NCBI RefSeq assembly: GCF_002483235.1
Contig: NZ_DLHN01000021.1
Span: forward strand, 1 to 64,000
DNA: 64,000 nucleotides
Origin: Pedobacter glucosidilyticus
GTDB lineage: Bacteria > Bacteroidota > Bacteroidia > Sphingobacteriales > Sphingobacteriaceae
Direction of reading: 5' to 3'
In this document: in pieces, positions 33,027-42,206 of the stretch
How the letters are laid out: each line of letters opens with the position of its first letter
Numbering within the stretch: the stretch's first letter is position 1
Translations under genes and position numbers: made by a program
Notes under the pieces: model-generated
Databases searched by the model: none
Seen by the model: only the letters and a program-made list of their open reading frames with translations
Told to the model about the DNA's origin: nothing

Positions 33027-36000
33027 TTATCTCTTTAGCGTGATATAACCAGTATATCTTTCTTGTTGATTTACAATGAGGATATAAAAATATGTTCCGT
33101 CTGGGAGGTCTTCACCTATTCTTATACCTTGATTTGAAATACCGTTCCATGTATTTTGATAGTTTGGATCTTTAAATACTAGATTACCCCATCTATTATA
33201 AATTTCTAATAGTAATAAGTCATTATTAGGGTTTTCTATCACAAAATTATCATGAGTACCATCGCCGTTAGGAGAAAAACCTTCTGGAATATAAATAGAA
33301 GTTCCTCTTAAAATAACAGGTGTAGGTATTTGTTCATCAGGTACACCATTATTATCAGGGTCGCTGTTTATACCATTGGTAGAAGTATCATTAACTGTTC
33401 CGTCTATACTCTCAGCAGTTGCATTAGCTGTATTTAGGTAAGTACCATTTTTTTTCTTGGTATTGATTTGAAGTGTAAAACTTACGCTTTGTCTTTCGCC
33501 AGGTATTAAACTTCCACCATTTAAAAGATTGATAACAGAAATACCATTAAAACTATTATTAGCAATTAAGTTGCCTGTAGTTGTCAATCCTCCTACTAAA
33601 TTAAATTCTAATGGATCAGGAAAAGTAACTCTTAAATTGTCTGTAATATTAAGATTATTGAGTTCAATATTACCTAAGTTTTCTGCTGTGATGGTATAAG
33701 TTACTGTATTGATTCCGTTTGCATCTACCACAACCGCACTTGCAGATTTAGCCAAACCTAATACCGGTGAACTATTAACCGTTACAATTACTGTAGCTGT
33801 AGTCGTATTTAAAGGGTCTGTTTTATCGGTAATCCTGTAATTTATGGTATATATGCCTGGGGTAGTACCTGGTGGTACCACTACCTGTCCATTATTTGTG
33901 CTGATGTTGATCGTACTATTGGTAGTGCTAATTTGGATAATGTCAACATTATTAACAGATGCTGGCAAACCATTTAAATTATCGTTAACTAAAATATTTA
34001 CAATGGCTACGCCACCAGTTTTTCCATTAACATTACCGGCATCATTACCTGCGCCAATTATTTTTGGCGTTATGGTCGAAATATTATTTAAAGGATTGGG
34101 GTCTGTTTGCGAACTTGAACTAACGGTAGCTGTATTGGTATAATTACCTGTAGCATTAACAGTAGCAGAAATTACTAGAGTTTGGCTTTGTCCGCTGTTA
34201 AGGATATCTAAAACCCAGTTTGGAGCATTCCAAATACCTGCAGAAGAAGTTGCACTTACTAAAGTATAACCTGTGGGTAGCACATCATTAACAATAATAT
34301 TTCTGGCAACGCTTGGTCCGTTATTTTTTACGGTTATGGTAAAAGAACTTGTAGTACCTACCACTTGATAATTGCTTGGTAGTGTTTTAGTTACTTCTAA
34401 ATCAGCAATTCCTCTTGGACTTGGTGTAACCGTAGAAGTATTATTAGCTACATTTGAGTCTGATTTATCACCTCTTATAACTGCCGTATTGGTATAGCTA
34501 CCATTTAATAATACAGTTGCTACAACAGTTAAAGTAGCTCTTTCGCTAGCCATTAAACTACCTATGTTCCAGTTAGGTGTTGTATAACTTCCTTTGGTTG
34601 CGCTAGTGCTTACAAGTGTGTATCCATTTGGCAATAAATCTTCAACTACAACACCTGTTATATCGCCAGGACCATTGTTAATAGCCTCTAAAGTGAAGGT
34701 TACATTACTATTAACATTAGGTGTATTGTTATTTATGGTTTTTCTAATCTCTAAATCAACATCACAGGCACCAACATCTAACCTAATAGGTATATTGATG
34801 ATTGAGCCTTCGCTACCACTGGTAGAACCATTGGCCAGAAATTCTGTCATAGCTAAAGAGGTTGTCCTGCCGTTTATCCCTCCTTTAACATTTTTTGTTG
34901 ATGCATCGCTAGTAGCGTTAATAGAAATTACACCACCGCCACCGCCACCGCCCGGACCTTCAGATTCGAAATTGGTGATCAGTTGCGAGCCACCTTTACC
35001 ACCGTTAGCATTGATAGTTAAAGTACTGGCAATAGTATTAGACTGGATAAGTACCGTACCACCACCACCACCGCCACCTGGTGCATCATTGTTAGTATTT
35101 ATAGTATTAGTAGCGTCTTCTCCATTGGCTTCTATAGAGCCGTTTCCGGTTAATCCATTAGCTACAATTAAGAAAAGTATACCTCCGCCATCGCCGCCGT
35201 CGCTATTAGAAGAGTCATTACCATCTCCAGCACCACCACCACCACCAAAAAATAATTGATTCCTTAAGTTTGGTGATATTAAAGGTCTGCCACCTAAACC
35301 TCCGGCTGCTACTCTATAATCTCCACCCCAACTGATGTTTAAAATATCAGTAGGAGGGATATTTGGAGCAATTTCATTTGCAGCATAAGAAGGCCCTACA
35401 GTACAAGCATCTCCATCTACCAAGGCGAAATTTATCAGTCCTGCAAAAGTATAACCACCTCTACCACCACCAGAAGAATTTGTTAGTTGATTGTTATTCG
35501 CAATATAATCAGGATCTAGCTTCCAGGCATCTGAAGCACAAGAGCCTCCAAAATCATTCATAACTCCAGCACCTCTAAACCAGTTATTTGGGTTTCCTCC
35601 ATTAGATCCGCCACCACCGCCTGCGTTGTGAGCGTTACCGCCACCACCACCATTGGCTGGTGCACCACGTCCCCATCTACCAATTTCTATCGTATTAGGA
35701 TAAGGCCGGTCTTCATAGTCTTCGCGGTAACCAGCAATACTTTCTCCTTTTTCTGCACCTCTATTAGGGTCTTTAGATCTATATTCTTTAACGATTTCCG
35801 ATCCGGCCTCATTAGTATAAGGGTCTATAGTACCACCCCTAAACCCAGCAAAATTACTGTTGATGGAACCATTGTTTACAATATTTGTGGCATGTATGGC
35901 AGTAAAACCACCTCTTCTTCTGGTTAAAGAAGATGGGGCTAATGTTATTCCGTTGATTTCGAAATTTCTATCTGGGTCTGTACCAAATGATGGTGAACCC

Positions 36001-36542
36001 CAAGGAATAGACGTTATGCTAGCACCTGTATTTATAGTGAGGTTATTATATTGTGGTATTCTTATAACCTGAACATAAAATCTAGAGAAATAAGATAATT
36101 TAGTGCCGCAAATTAACGTTATCTCATTTCCGTTAGTGCTTTCTACATAAGCAAACTCATATCGGCCAGCACCATTAAAATCTAAAATATTACCATAATT
36201 AACGGTATTTGAAGTGTTTATACTAGCACCCTGTGCTTGATAAATCAAAATTAAATCGCCATTAGCTAAAACATTATTTGCAAAAACACTATTGTTGGTA
36301 GTATAACCAGCAGGTAAATAAGTGATATTATCCCTGTTTAAATCATTAATATTACTAACAATAATTTTATTAGTTCCTGCATTGATGTCTGCTACAACTC
36401 TTGTATATCTATTCACAACAGTTTTTGCTGTGGTTATAGTTAAATTACCATCTTTATTAGGTTGGGCTAAGGTAGAAAAGCAACTTAATAAAAACAGAAA
36501 GAGTAAAGACTTTCTCGAATACTTAAGTACAAAATTTATCAT
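33027..36542 (-). CDS. Giant T9SS adhesin: Gly-rich domain, DUF11 repeats, type B sorting domain
   Basis: 1,171 residues, signal KSLLFLFLLSCFSTLAQ. Residues about 60-290 are a variable N-terminal region. Residues about 290-540 contain repeated oligoglycine runs of four to seven Gly (NGGGGGNAHNAGGGGGS, DAPGGGGGGGTVLI, PGGGGGGGVISIN) alternating with short beta-strands. DUF11-type Ig-like repeats start near 594 and 714 (NNGPGDITGVVVEDLLPNGY; NNGPSVARNIIVNDVLPTGY) with a third unit near 927. The last 85 residues are the gliding-motility-type C-terminal domain (IYIPEGFSPNGDGTHDNF, YNRWGNLVF). It is exported by T9SS and displayed at the surface. First gene of the operon with PorP/SprF and OmpA genes. 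Confidence 0.9.
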   Translation of the reverse strand: MINFVLKYSRKSLLFLFLLSCFSTLAQPNKDGNLTITTAKTVVNRYTRVVADINAGTNKIIVSNINDLNRDNITYLPAGYTTNNSVFANNVLANGDLILIYQAQGASINTSNTVNYGNILDFNGAGRYEFAYVESTNGNEITLICGTKLSYFSRFYVQVIRIPQYNNLTINTGASITSIPWGSPSFGTDPDRNFEINGITLAPSSLTRRRGGFTAIHATNIVNNGSINSNFAGFRGGTIDPYTNEAGSEIVKEYRSKDPNRGAEKGESIAGYREDYEDRPYPNTIEIGRWGRGAPANGGGGGNAHNAGGGGGSNGGNPNNWFRGAGVMNDFGGSCASDAWKLDPDYIANNNQLTNSSGGGRGGYTFAGLINFALVDGDACTVGPSYAANEIAPNIPPTDILNISWGGDYRVAAGGLGGRPLISPNLRNQLFFGGGGGAGDGNDSSNSDGGDGGGILFLIVANGLTGNGSIEANGEDATNTINTNNDAPGGGGGGGTVLIQSNTIASTLTINANGGKGGSQLITNFESEGPGGGGGGGVISINATSDASTKNVKGGINGRTTSLAMTEFLANGSTSGSEGSIINIPIRLDVGACDVDLEIRKTINNNTPNVNSNVTFTLEAINNGPGDITGVVVEDLLPNGYTLVSTSATKGSYTTPNWNIGSLMASERATLTVVATVLLNGSYTNTAVIRGDKSDSNVANNTSTVTPSPRGIADLEVTKTLPSNYQVVGTTSSFTITVKNNGPSVARNIIVNDVLPTGYTLVSATSSAGIWNAPNWVLDILNSGQSQTLVISATVNATGNYTNTATVSSSSQTDPNPLNNISTITPKIIGAGNDAGNVNGKTGGVAIVNILVNDNLNGLPASVNNVDIIQISTTNSTINISTNNGQVVVPPGTTPGIYTINYRITDKTDPLNTTTATVIVTVNSSPVLGLAKSASAVVVDANGINTVTYTITAENLGNIELNNLNITDNLRVTFPDPLEFNLVGGLTTTGNLIANNSFNGISVINLLNGGSLIPGERQSVSFTLQINTKKKNGTYLNTANATAESIDGTVNDTSTNGINSDPDNNGVPDEQIPTPVILRGTSIYIPEGFSPNGDGTHDNFVIENPNNDLLLLEIYNRWGNLVFKDPNYQNTWNGISNQGIRIGEDLPDGTYFYILIVNQQERYTGYITLKR

Positions 36543-36933
36543 TTACAAATAATTGTTTTTTGTTGGGGTAACAAAGCAGATACCAGTTTATTTTTTTAAA
36601 TTAAAAGAAATAATAGTTGTTTTATTGTTTTCATTGTTTGGTAAAATAAACTATTATTTCTGATTTATATAGATTGTGCAATGTGTATTTCCCCATTAGG
36701 GGAAAAAAATACACGCCTATTTAGGCGAATTTTATTTATGGTAATGCTTCTTTCGGAATCTAATATTAAGTAACATTTAGAAATTTAAAATACGAAGGTT
36801 CTCCTTCTGATAATTTAGCCTCAAATATCAATAGTATTTATTTTAATTTAACTTTTTTTATCAGCTCAAAAGGTTTCTTTTGATTTTTGAAGGAAATAGA
36901 GGTTCAAAAGTAAGTTTAGGCTATCGTTTTTAA
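36543..36933. other. Intergenic region with two adjacent hairpins
   Basis: 391 AT-rich bases without a gene. At 36683-36714 GTGTATTTCCCC pairs with GGGG and AAATACAC through an unequal A bulge; at 36714-36727 CGCCTA-TT-TAGGCG follows. On the minus strand the second hairpin is followed by TGTATTTTTTT, so it may terminate the ClC gene, while the adhesin operon promoter must lie closer to 36543. Confidence 0.5.
36714..36727 (-). terminator. Possible terminator of the ClC gene
   Basis: CGCCTA-AA-TAGGCG hairpin on the minus strand followed by a T7 run, about 207 bases after the ClC stop. The short stem makes this tentative. Confidence 0.35.
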
Positions 36934-38724
36934 TTAATTGAATTTGCCAAACAGATTATCTGGCGTATTTAAATAATTGTTAAAAATATTTAATAGTTTA
37001 TAACGTGAGACATAACCTATGATAATTTCTTTTTTACTCACTAAAATATAGTCAAGATTTATCAGTTCAGGATTACTAACTAATTGATTTCTAAGTTGAG
37101 CATATTCAATCAAAGTAAATTCTGTTTGCAAGAGTTGCTTGGCAATAATGCTATCATATTGTTCGAAATTTTTCATTAATTCTCGTACTGTTTTTAGTTC
37201 AATAATTCCTACAACTTTATTCTCACTATTCAAAACTGGTATTATAGCGTGGTCATGGTTAGAAAAGTGTTCAATTATTTTACGTAATGTATAGTTGCTA
37301 TATACAAAAGTATTCACTGGCTCTATGATATTATGCAAATTAATCTGGTTAAGGATAAATTTCTCAATTTGTAATGGTCCATGACCATCTTTTTTAAGAG
37401 GGTGATGCGCATCTATATAGTTTTTAAAAGTGTAGGCTACGGTTGTAGCTATCATTAAAGGGACAATTATCGCATAGCTTTGGGTGGTATCAGCAATTAA
37501 GAAAATAGCTGTTACAGGTGCTCGCATCACACATGCAAAAGTGGCAGCCATCCCTAAAAATATAAAAGTATTACCTTCTAAATCTAAATGATGACCACTT
37601 AACAGGATAACAAGTTTGTATAATAAGTAACCACTTATACCACCTGCTACTAAAGATGGAGCAAAATAACCCCCTTCGCCACCTGCACTTAAACTTAGGC
37701 CGGTGCTAAGTGGCCGTAACAAAAGTAATATCAACAAAACCAATAATCCCTGAAAAGGAATATCTAAATTTTGGAAGATAGAGTTTTTCCAAACCTCAGT
37801 TTCTTGCCCATGCAATAAACGGTTTATACTCACATAACCTTCGCCATATAAAGCTGGAAAAATATATATCAAACAACCTAAAAGACCACCACCTATTAAA
37901 GCCATTAAATAGGGATTGTTTAGCCTAGATAGTATTTTGTAGCAAAAACCATAAGTTTTAATCATGTACATGGCAGTAAAAGCACCAGCAAAACCTATCA
38001 AAACCACATAAGGTAAACTTTCATAAGAGAAAGCATCTACATGAGCATCAAACCTTAAGTTTTCGCCCATAATCATTTCAAATAAGATTTTTCCTGTAGC
38101 AGAGGCTATTAATAATGGAATAAGTAAGGCTGGTGTAAACTCAGGTAATATTACTTCTAAAGCAAACAAAAATCCGCCAATAGGGGCATTATACATCGCA
38201 GAGATTCCAGAAGCTGTTCCGCAGCCTATTAATAAAGTTCTAAGTTGGTAGTTTAAGCCTAATGATTTTCCTAGATTAGAGCCAATAGATGCCCCAGAAG
38301 TAACAATAGCTGCTTCCATGCCAGAGCTTCCTCCAAAACCAATAGTGATACCTGCTGTAACAAACTTGGCGTATATTAACCTGATATTGATAAAAGACTG
38401 ATGATTCTCTATAGCTTGAATTACATGCTGCATGCCCTTAAAAGCTACCAGCTTTTTAAAAATATTACCGTTTAAAAAAGTTACCAGCAACAAGCCTATC
38501 ATAGGTAAGACAAAAAATAAATAGCCCGGAAAGAAACTTACCGCATAATTTTCTACCGCATAAATAATCTGTTTAATTAAAATAGCAGCTAAACCAACAA
38601 TTAATCCCACTAGAGCACTTAAAATGATAACGGTTATATTCTTGTTTTTTTGCTGACTTACAATCTTTCTTAGTTTTACCCTCAGCTTTCTTAACTTTGT
38701 AATATTTGGTGTGTCTTTAGGCAT
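36934..38724 (-). CDS. ClC-type chloride channel/antiporter with C-terminal CBS domains
   Basis: 596 residues from the ATG at 38724; the longer frame to 38733 would need a TTG start. About ten hydrophobic segments cover residues 45-430. Selectivity-filter motifs are GFGGSSGMEAAIVTSGASIG (equivalent to GKEGP) and SAGGEGGYFAPSLVAGG (equivalent to GxFxP). The C-terminal 160 residues hold two CBS-like units (NTFVYSNYTLRKIIEHFSNH, AIIPVLNSENKVVGIIELK) that usually bind adenine nucleotides. It is divergent from surE with only 35 bases between the starts, so the two promoters overlap or lie inside the opposite gene. Confidence 0.9.
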   Translation of the reverse strand: MPKDTPNITKLRKLRVKLRKIVSQQKNKNITVIILSALVGLIVGLAAILIKQIIYAVENYAVSFFPGYLFFVLPMIGLLLVTFLNGNIFKKLVAFKGMQHVIQAIENHQSFINIRLIYAKFVTAGITIGFGGSSGMEAAIVTSGASIGSNLGKSLGLNYQLRTLLIGCGTASGISAMYNAPIGGFLFALEVILPEFTPALLIPLLIASATGKILFEMIMGENLRFDAHVDAFSYESLPYVVLIGFAGAFTAMYMIKTYGFCYKILSRLNNPYLMALIGGGLLGCLIYIFPALYGEGYVSINRLLHGQETEVWKNSIFQNLDIPFQGLLVLLILLLLRPLSTGLSLSAGGEGGYFAPSLVAGGISGYLLYKLVILLSGHHLDLEGNTFIFLGMAATFACVMRAPVTAIFLIADTTQSYAIIVPLMIATTVAYTFKNYIDAHHPLKKDGHGPLQIEKFILNQINLHNIIEPVNTFVYSNYTLRKIIEHFSNHDHAIIPVLNSENKVVGIIELKTVRELMKNFEQYDSIIAKQLLQTEFTLIEYAQLRNQLVSNPELINLDYILVSKKEIIIGYVSRYKLLNIFNNYLNTPDNLFGKFN

Positions 38725-38759
38725 GCGAATCAAGATAAATAATAATTACGATAAAACAG

Positions 38760-39533
38760 ATGAGTACAAAAAAATATAAAATATTAGTGGTTAATGATGA
38801 TGGTATAACTGCTCCAGGAATAAAAGCTTTAATTGAAGTGATGAAAGAGTTAGGAGAAGTAACCGTAGTTGCTCCTGATAGTCCGCAATCTGGTATGGGC
38901 CATGCTATTACTATAGGTAAGCCTTTAAGAATGGATAAGGTTAGTTTGTACGAAGGGGTAGAGATGTATAAATGCTCTGGTACACCTGTAGATTGTGTAA
39001 AACTAGCTGTAACCAAAATTTTTAAAGGTAAAAAACCTGACATCTGCGTTTCAGGAATTAACCATGGTCTTAATAATTCTATTAATGTTTTATATTCTGG
39101 TACCATGTCTGCAGCTGTTGAAGGCGCTATAGAAAGTATTCCTTCAATTGGTTTCTCTTTAGATGATTACACATGGGATGCCAATTTTGAACATTGCAAA
39201 AAATACATCAAAGAAATTTGTTTACAAGTACTTAAAAATGGCTTACAACCGGGTGTTTTGTTAAATGTTAATTTTCCAGCAGGGTCTCAATTAAAGGGTA
39301 TCAAAATATGCCGACAAGCAAATGCTAAATGGGCCGAGGATTTTGACGAAAGACAAGATCCTTACAAAAGAAGTTATTATTGGTTAACAGGTGTTTTCCA
39401 ATCGCATGACCATGGAGAGGATTCTGATGTTTGGGCCTTAAATAATGGTTTTGTTTCTGTAGTACCTGTTCAGTTTGATATGACAGCTCATCATGCAATT
39501 TCTATTTTAAACACATGGGATTTTAATGTTTAA
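38760..39533 (+). CDS. surE: 5'/3'-nucleotidase SurE
   Basis: 257 residues, typical length. The N-terminal metal site ILVVNDDGITAPGI (Asp13-Asp14) and the second motif VSGINHGLNN plus YSGTMSAAVEGAI are fully conserved. SurE dephosphorylates nucleoside 5'- and 3'-monophosphates and short polyphosphate, in the cytoplasm. The stop overlaps the next start by eight bases, and lpxB follows the small membrane protein, giving the order surE-small ORF-lpxB. Confidence 0.97.
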   Translation: MSTKKYKILVVNDDGITAPGIKALIEVMKELGEVTVVAPDSPQSGMGHAITIGKPLRMDKVSLYEGVEMYKCSGTPVDCVKLAVTKIFKGKKPDICVSGINHGLNNSINVLYSGTMSAAVEGAIESIPSIGFSLDDYTWDANFEHCKKYIKEICLQVLKNGLQPGVLLNVNFPAGSQLKGIKICRQANAKWAEDFDERQDPYKRSYYWLTGVFQSHDHGEDSDVWALNNGFVSVVPVQFDMTAHHAISILNTWDFNV

Positions 39534-39786
39534 AAAAGATAATGTTTGGTTAGGCTTAGTACTAGGACTTGTTGTACCTGGTATAGCATTTTTGTTGGTA
39601 CAATTGATAAAAAGAAATCTGGTAGTATTAGCAAAAGACGATTTATTATACATAGGTTGTGTAGCTTTAAATCTGGTACTTATAAAGTTTGTATATAAAG
39701 ACGAGTACGAGCAAACGGTAAGAGGTATCATTTCTGCATCTTTTATTTGTGCAATTATCTTCTTTTTTTACAAATACAATCTTTAA
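39526..39786 (+). CDS. Small membrane protein between surE and lpxB
   Basis: 86 residues, start ATG 39526 inside the end of surE (8-base overlap). Three hydrophobic segments (WLGLVLGLVVPGIAFLLVQLI, LLYIGCVALNLVLIKFVY, GIISASFICAIIFFFY) cover most of the chain. I recognise no family. Translation coupling to surE and a nine-base gap before lpxB show it belongs to the operon; a link to lipid A synthesis is possible but not shown. Confidence 0.72.
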   Translation: MFKKDNVWLGLVLGLVVPGIAFLLVQLIKRNLVVLAKDDLLYIGCVALNLVLIKFVYKDEYEQTVRGIISASFICAIIFFFYKYNL

Positions 39787-39795
39787 ACATCTATC

Positions 39796-40902
39796 ATGAG
39801 ATATTACATCGTAGCAGGCGAGGCCTCTGGAGATTTGCATGGTGCAAACCTCATGAAAGCACTTAAAAGTTTAGACACTAAGGCCGAGTTTAGATTTTTT
39901 GGTGGCGATTTAATGCAGGCTCAAGGTGGAACCCTCGTAAAGCACTATGCAGATATGGCTTTTATGGGCTTCTTAGAAGTACTCATGAATTTAAGAACGG
40001 TTCTTAAAAACATTGCTTTCTGTAAACAGGATGTATTAACCTACCAGCCTGATGTTTTAATTTTAGTTGATTTCCCAGGTTTTAACCTGAAAATTGCCGA
40101 GTTTGCTAAAAAACACAATATCAAAGTATGCTATTATATCTCCCCTAAAGTTTGGGCATGGAACCAAAAACGTGTACTCAAAATTAAAAAGGTAGTAGAT
40201 AAAATGTTTTGCATTTTACCTTTTGAGGTAGATTTTTATAAGGAATGGGGCATGGAGGTTGATTATGTTGGAAACCCTTTATTAGATGCTATCGCAGCCT
40301 TTACACCTCAGGATGATTTTCTAAAGGCATACAATCTAGGTGATAAAAAAATCATCGCCCTATTACCCGGAAGCAGAAAGCAAGAACTACAATACTTATT
40401 GCCAGATATGTTAGCTGTAGCCGATAAGCTACCCGAATATCAATTTGTAATTGCCGGAGCACCTAGTTTTAATCAAGCACATTATGATAATTTTTTAAAC
40501 GGAAGACATATTCCTGTTGTATTTGGTGCTACTTATGATTTATTGCACCATGCGCATGCTGCTTTGGTAACTTCTGGAACGGCAACCTTAGAGACCGCTT
40601 TATTTAAAGTACCAGAAGTTGTTTTATATAAAGGCGGAAAAATAAGTATTGCTATTGCTAGGATGCTTGTAAAAATCAGGTTTATCTCTTTAGTAAATTT
40701 AATTATGGATAAAGAGGTAGTTAAAGAGTTAATTCAGGAAGATTGCAATGCTGAGCAAATTTTGAAAGAGCTAAAACCTCTTTTAGAAGGAGATAAGCGA
40801 ACGCTTCAATTACAGCAATATCAGCTATTAGCTGATAAAATGGGACTTCCAGGTGCTTCTGAGAAAACCGCAAAGCTTGTTTATAAGTATTTGAATGGTT
40901 AG
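39796..40902 (+). CDS. lpxB: Lipid-A-disaccharide synthase
   Basis: 368 residues, standard length. GT19 family enzyme that joins UDP-2,3-diacylglucosamine and lipid X to give lipid A disaccharide. The N-terminal motif YIVAGEASGDLHGANLMKAL is diagnostic; VDFPGFNLKIAEFAKKHNI, YYISPKVWAWNQKRV and LLPGSRKQEL (nucleotide-binding) follow, with TSGTATLETALFKVPEVVLY in the C-terminal half. Acts on the cytoplasmic face of the inner membrane. Third gene of the surE operon. Confidence 0.97.
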   Translation: MRYYIVAGEASGDLHGANLMKALKSLDTKAEFRFFGGDLMQAQGGTLVKHYADMAFMGFLEVLMNLRTVLKNIAFCKQDVLTYQPDVLILVDFPGFNLKIAEFAKKHNIKVCYYISPKVWAWNQKRVLKIKKVVDKMFCILPFEVDFYKEWGMEVDYVGNPLLDAIAAFTPQDDFLKAYNLGDKKIIALLPGSRKQELQYLLPDMLAVADKLPEYQFVIAGAPSFNQAHYDNFLNGRHIPVVFGATYDLLHHAHAALVTSGTATLETALFKVPEVVLYKGGKISIAIARMLVKIRFISLVNLIMDKEVVKELIQEDCNAEQILKELKPLLEGDKRTLQLQQYQLLADKMGLPGASEKTAKLVYKYLNG

Positions 40903-40960
40903 GATAAGTTACTTTTTTCTGACGATTAACTGTTTCTTTCATGACAAGTGGGAATGATAT

Positions 40961-40993
40961 TTGTAATATGTTTGTTTAAACATGTAATTACAA
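40961..40993 (+). promoter_or_regulatory. Nested palindromes upstream of the Old Yellow Enzyme gene (candidate operator)
   Basis: TTGTAAT (40961-40967) and ATTACAA (40987-40993) flank ATGTTT-GTTT-AAACAT (40968-40983). The whole lies 2-34 bases before the ATG and overlaps the expected transcription start downstream of GATATTTG (40956-40963). This is a position for repression, as with TetR, MarR or HxlR-type regulators of such enzymes. No regulator gene is adjacent. Confidence 0.5.
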
Positions 40994-40994
40994 T

Positions 40995-42073
40995 ATGAGC
41001 AATCACTTATTTCAGACCTATAACTTAGGTCAACTTACCTTACAAAATAGAGCTGTTATGGCTCCAATGACTCGTTCAAGAGCTATAAATAACATTCTTA
41101 ACGATTTAATGGTAACTTATTATCAGCAAAGGGCAGGAGCAGGTTTGATTATCACAGAAGGTACTTCTCCGTCACCAAATGGTTTAGGTTATGCCAGAAT
41201 TCCTGGTATTTTCAATCAGGAACAAGTAGCTGGTTGGCGTAAAGTTACCGATGCTGTACATGCAAAAGGTGCTAAAATATTTATACAATTGATGCATACT
41301 GGTAGAGTATCTCACCATGTAAATCTCCCTGAAGGAGCAAAAGTTATTGCCCCATCTGATATGACTGCAGCTGGAGATATGTGGACAGATGCAGAAGGAA
41401 TGAAGCCTCATACCCAGCCACATGCACTAACTACAGAAGAAGTTAAGGCTACCATCCAAGAATATGTAAACGCAGCAAAATTAGCTATTGATGCAGGTTT
41501 TGATGGCGTAGAACTTCATGCGGCTAATGGTTATTTGATTGAGCAATTTATTAACGGAGTTGTAAACAACCGTACAGATGAATACGGCGGCTCTGTAGCA
41601 AATAGAAGCAAATTTTTATTAGAAATTGCCGAACAAACAATTGCAGCAATAGGTAAAGAAAAAGTAGGAGTAAGGTTTTCTCCATTTAGCGGTTTTAATG
41701 ACATACCAGCTTACAATGAAGTAACTGAAACTTATGATTACCTCTCTAAAAAATTAAATGATTTAGGTGTTGCTTATTTACACTTTTTAGATCATTCTCC
41801 AAACGATTGGATTTAGTACCAGCAGATTTAAGAGCAACTGTAAGAGCTAATTTTAAAGGTGCTTTAATTTGGTGTGGTGCTTATGATTTAGAAAGAGCTA
41901 ATCAAGATTTACAAGACGGAAAAGCAGATTTAATTGCTTTTGGTAAGCCTTTTATTTCAAATCCTGATTTAATAGAACGTTTAAAACAAAATGTAGCTTT
42001 AGCACAGCCAGATTTTAATACACTTTATACGCCAGACGAAAAAGGTTATACAGATTATCCTGCTGCTGTTTAA
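40995..42073 (+). pseudogene. Old Yellow Enzyme family alkene reductase, frameshifted
   Basis: Two frames (40995-41816 and 41807-42073) together encode about 359 residues of an FMN-dependent NADPH alkene reductase of the NemA type. The first carries the N-terminal motif LQNRAVMAPMTRSRA, the substrate-binding HAANGYLIEQF, and ends after YLHFLDHSPNDWI; the second starts at LVPADLRATVRANFKG and includes GAYDLERANQDL, AFGKPFISNPDLIERLKQ and the terminal KGYTDYP. The change from frame 0 to frame -1 between about 41796 and 41816 equals one lost base. The second frame has no ATG (first candidate TTG at 41807). A terminator hairpin follows. Confidence 0.85.
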
Positions 42074-42087
42074 GTTAAAATAATTTT

Positions 42088-42128
42088 AAAAAGGTAGTTT
42101 CGCTGAAAAACGCAGAAACTATCTTTTT
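42088..42128 (+). terminator. Terminator after the Old Yellow Enzyme gene
   Basis: AAAAAGGTAGTTTCGC (42088-42103) pairs with GCAGAAACTATCTTTTT (42112-42128) with one wobble and one bulge, followed by more T. Confidence 0.75.
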
Positions 42129-42206
42129 TAAAAGTTTATCCTATCCAAATCTTTATTTTGATTTATATTTCTATCTTTTAGGTTCTTTCTCATTCTACTC
42201 AATATT

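Noticed and set aside
33844..36552. Several plus-strand frames opposite the adhesin gene, some Pro-rich
   Set aside because: They mirror Gly/Asn-rich codons of the minus-strand adhesin gene; the minus frame has signal peptide, DUF11 repeats and a sorting domain.
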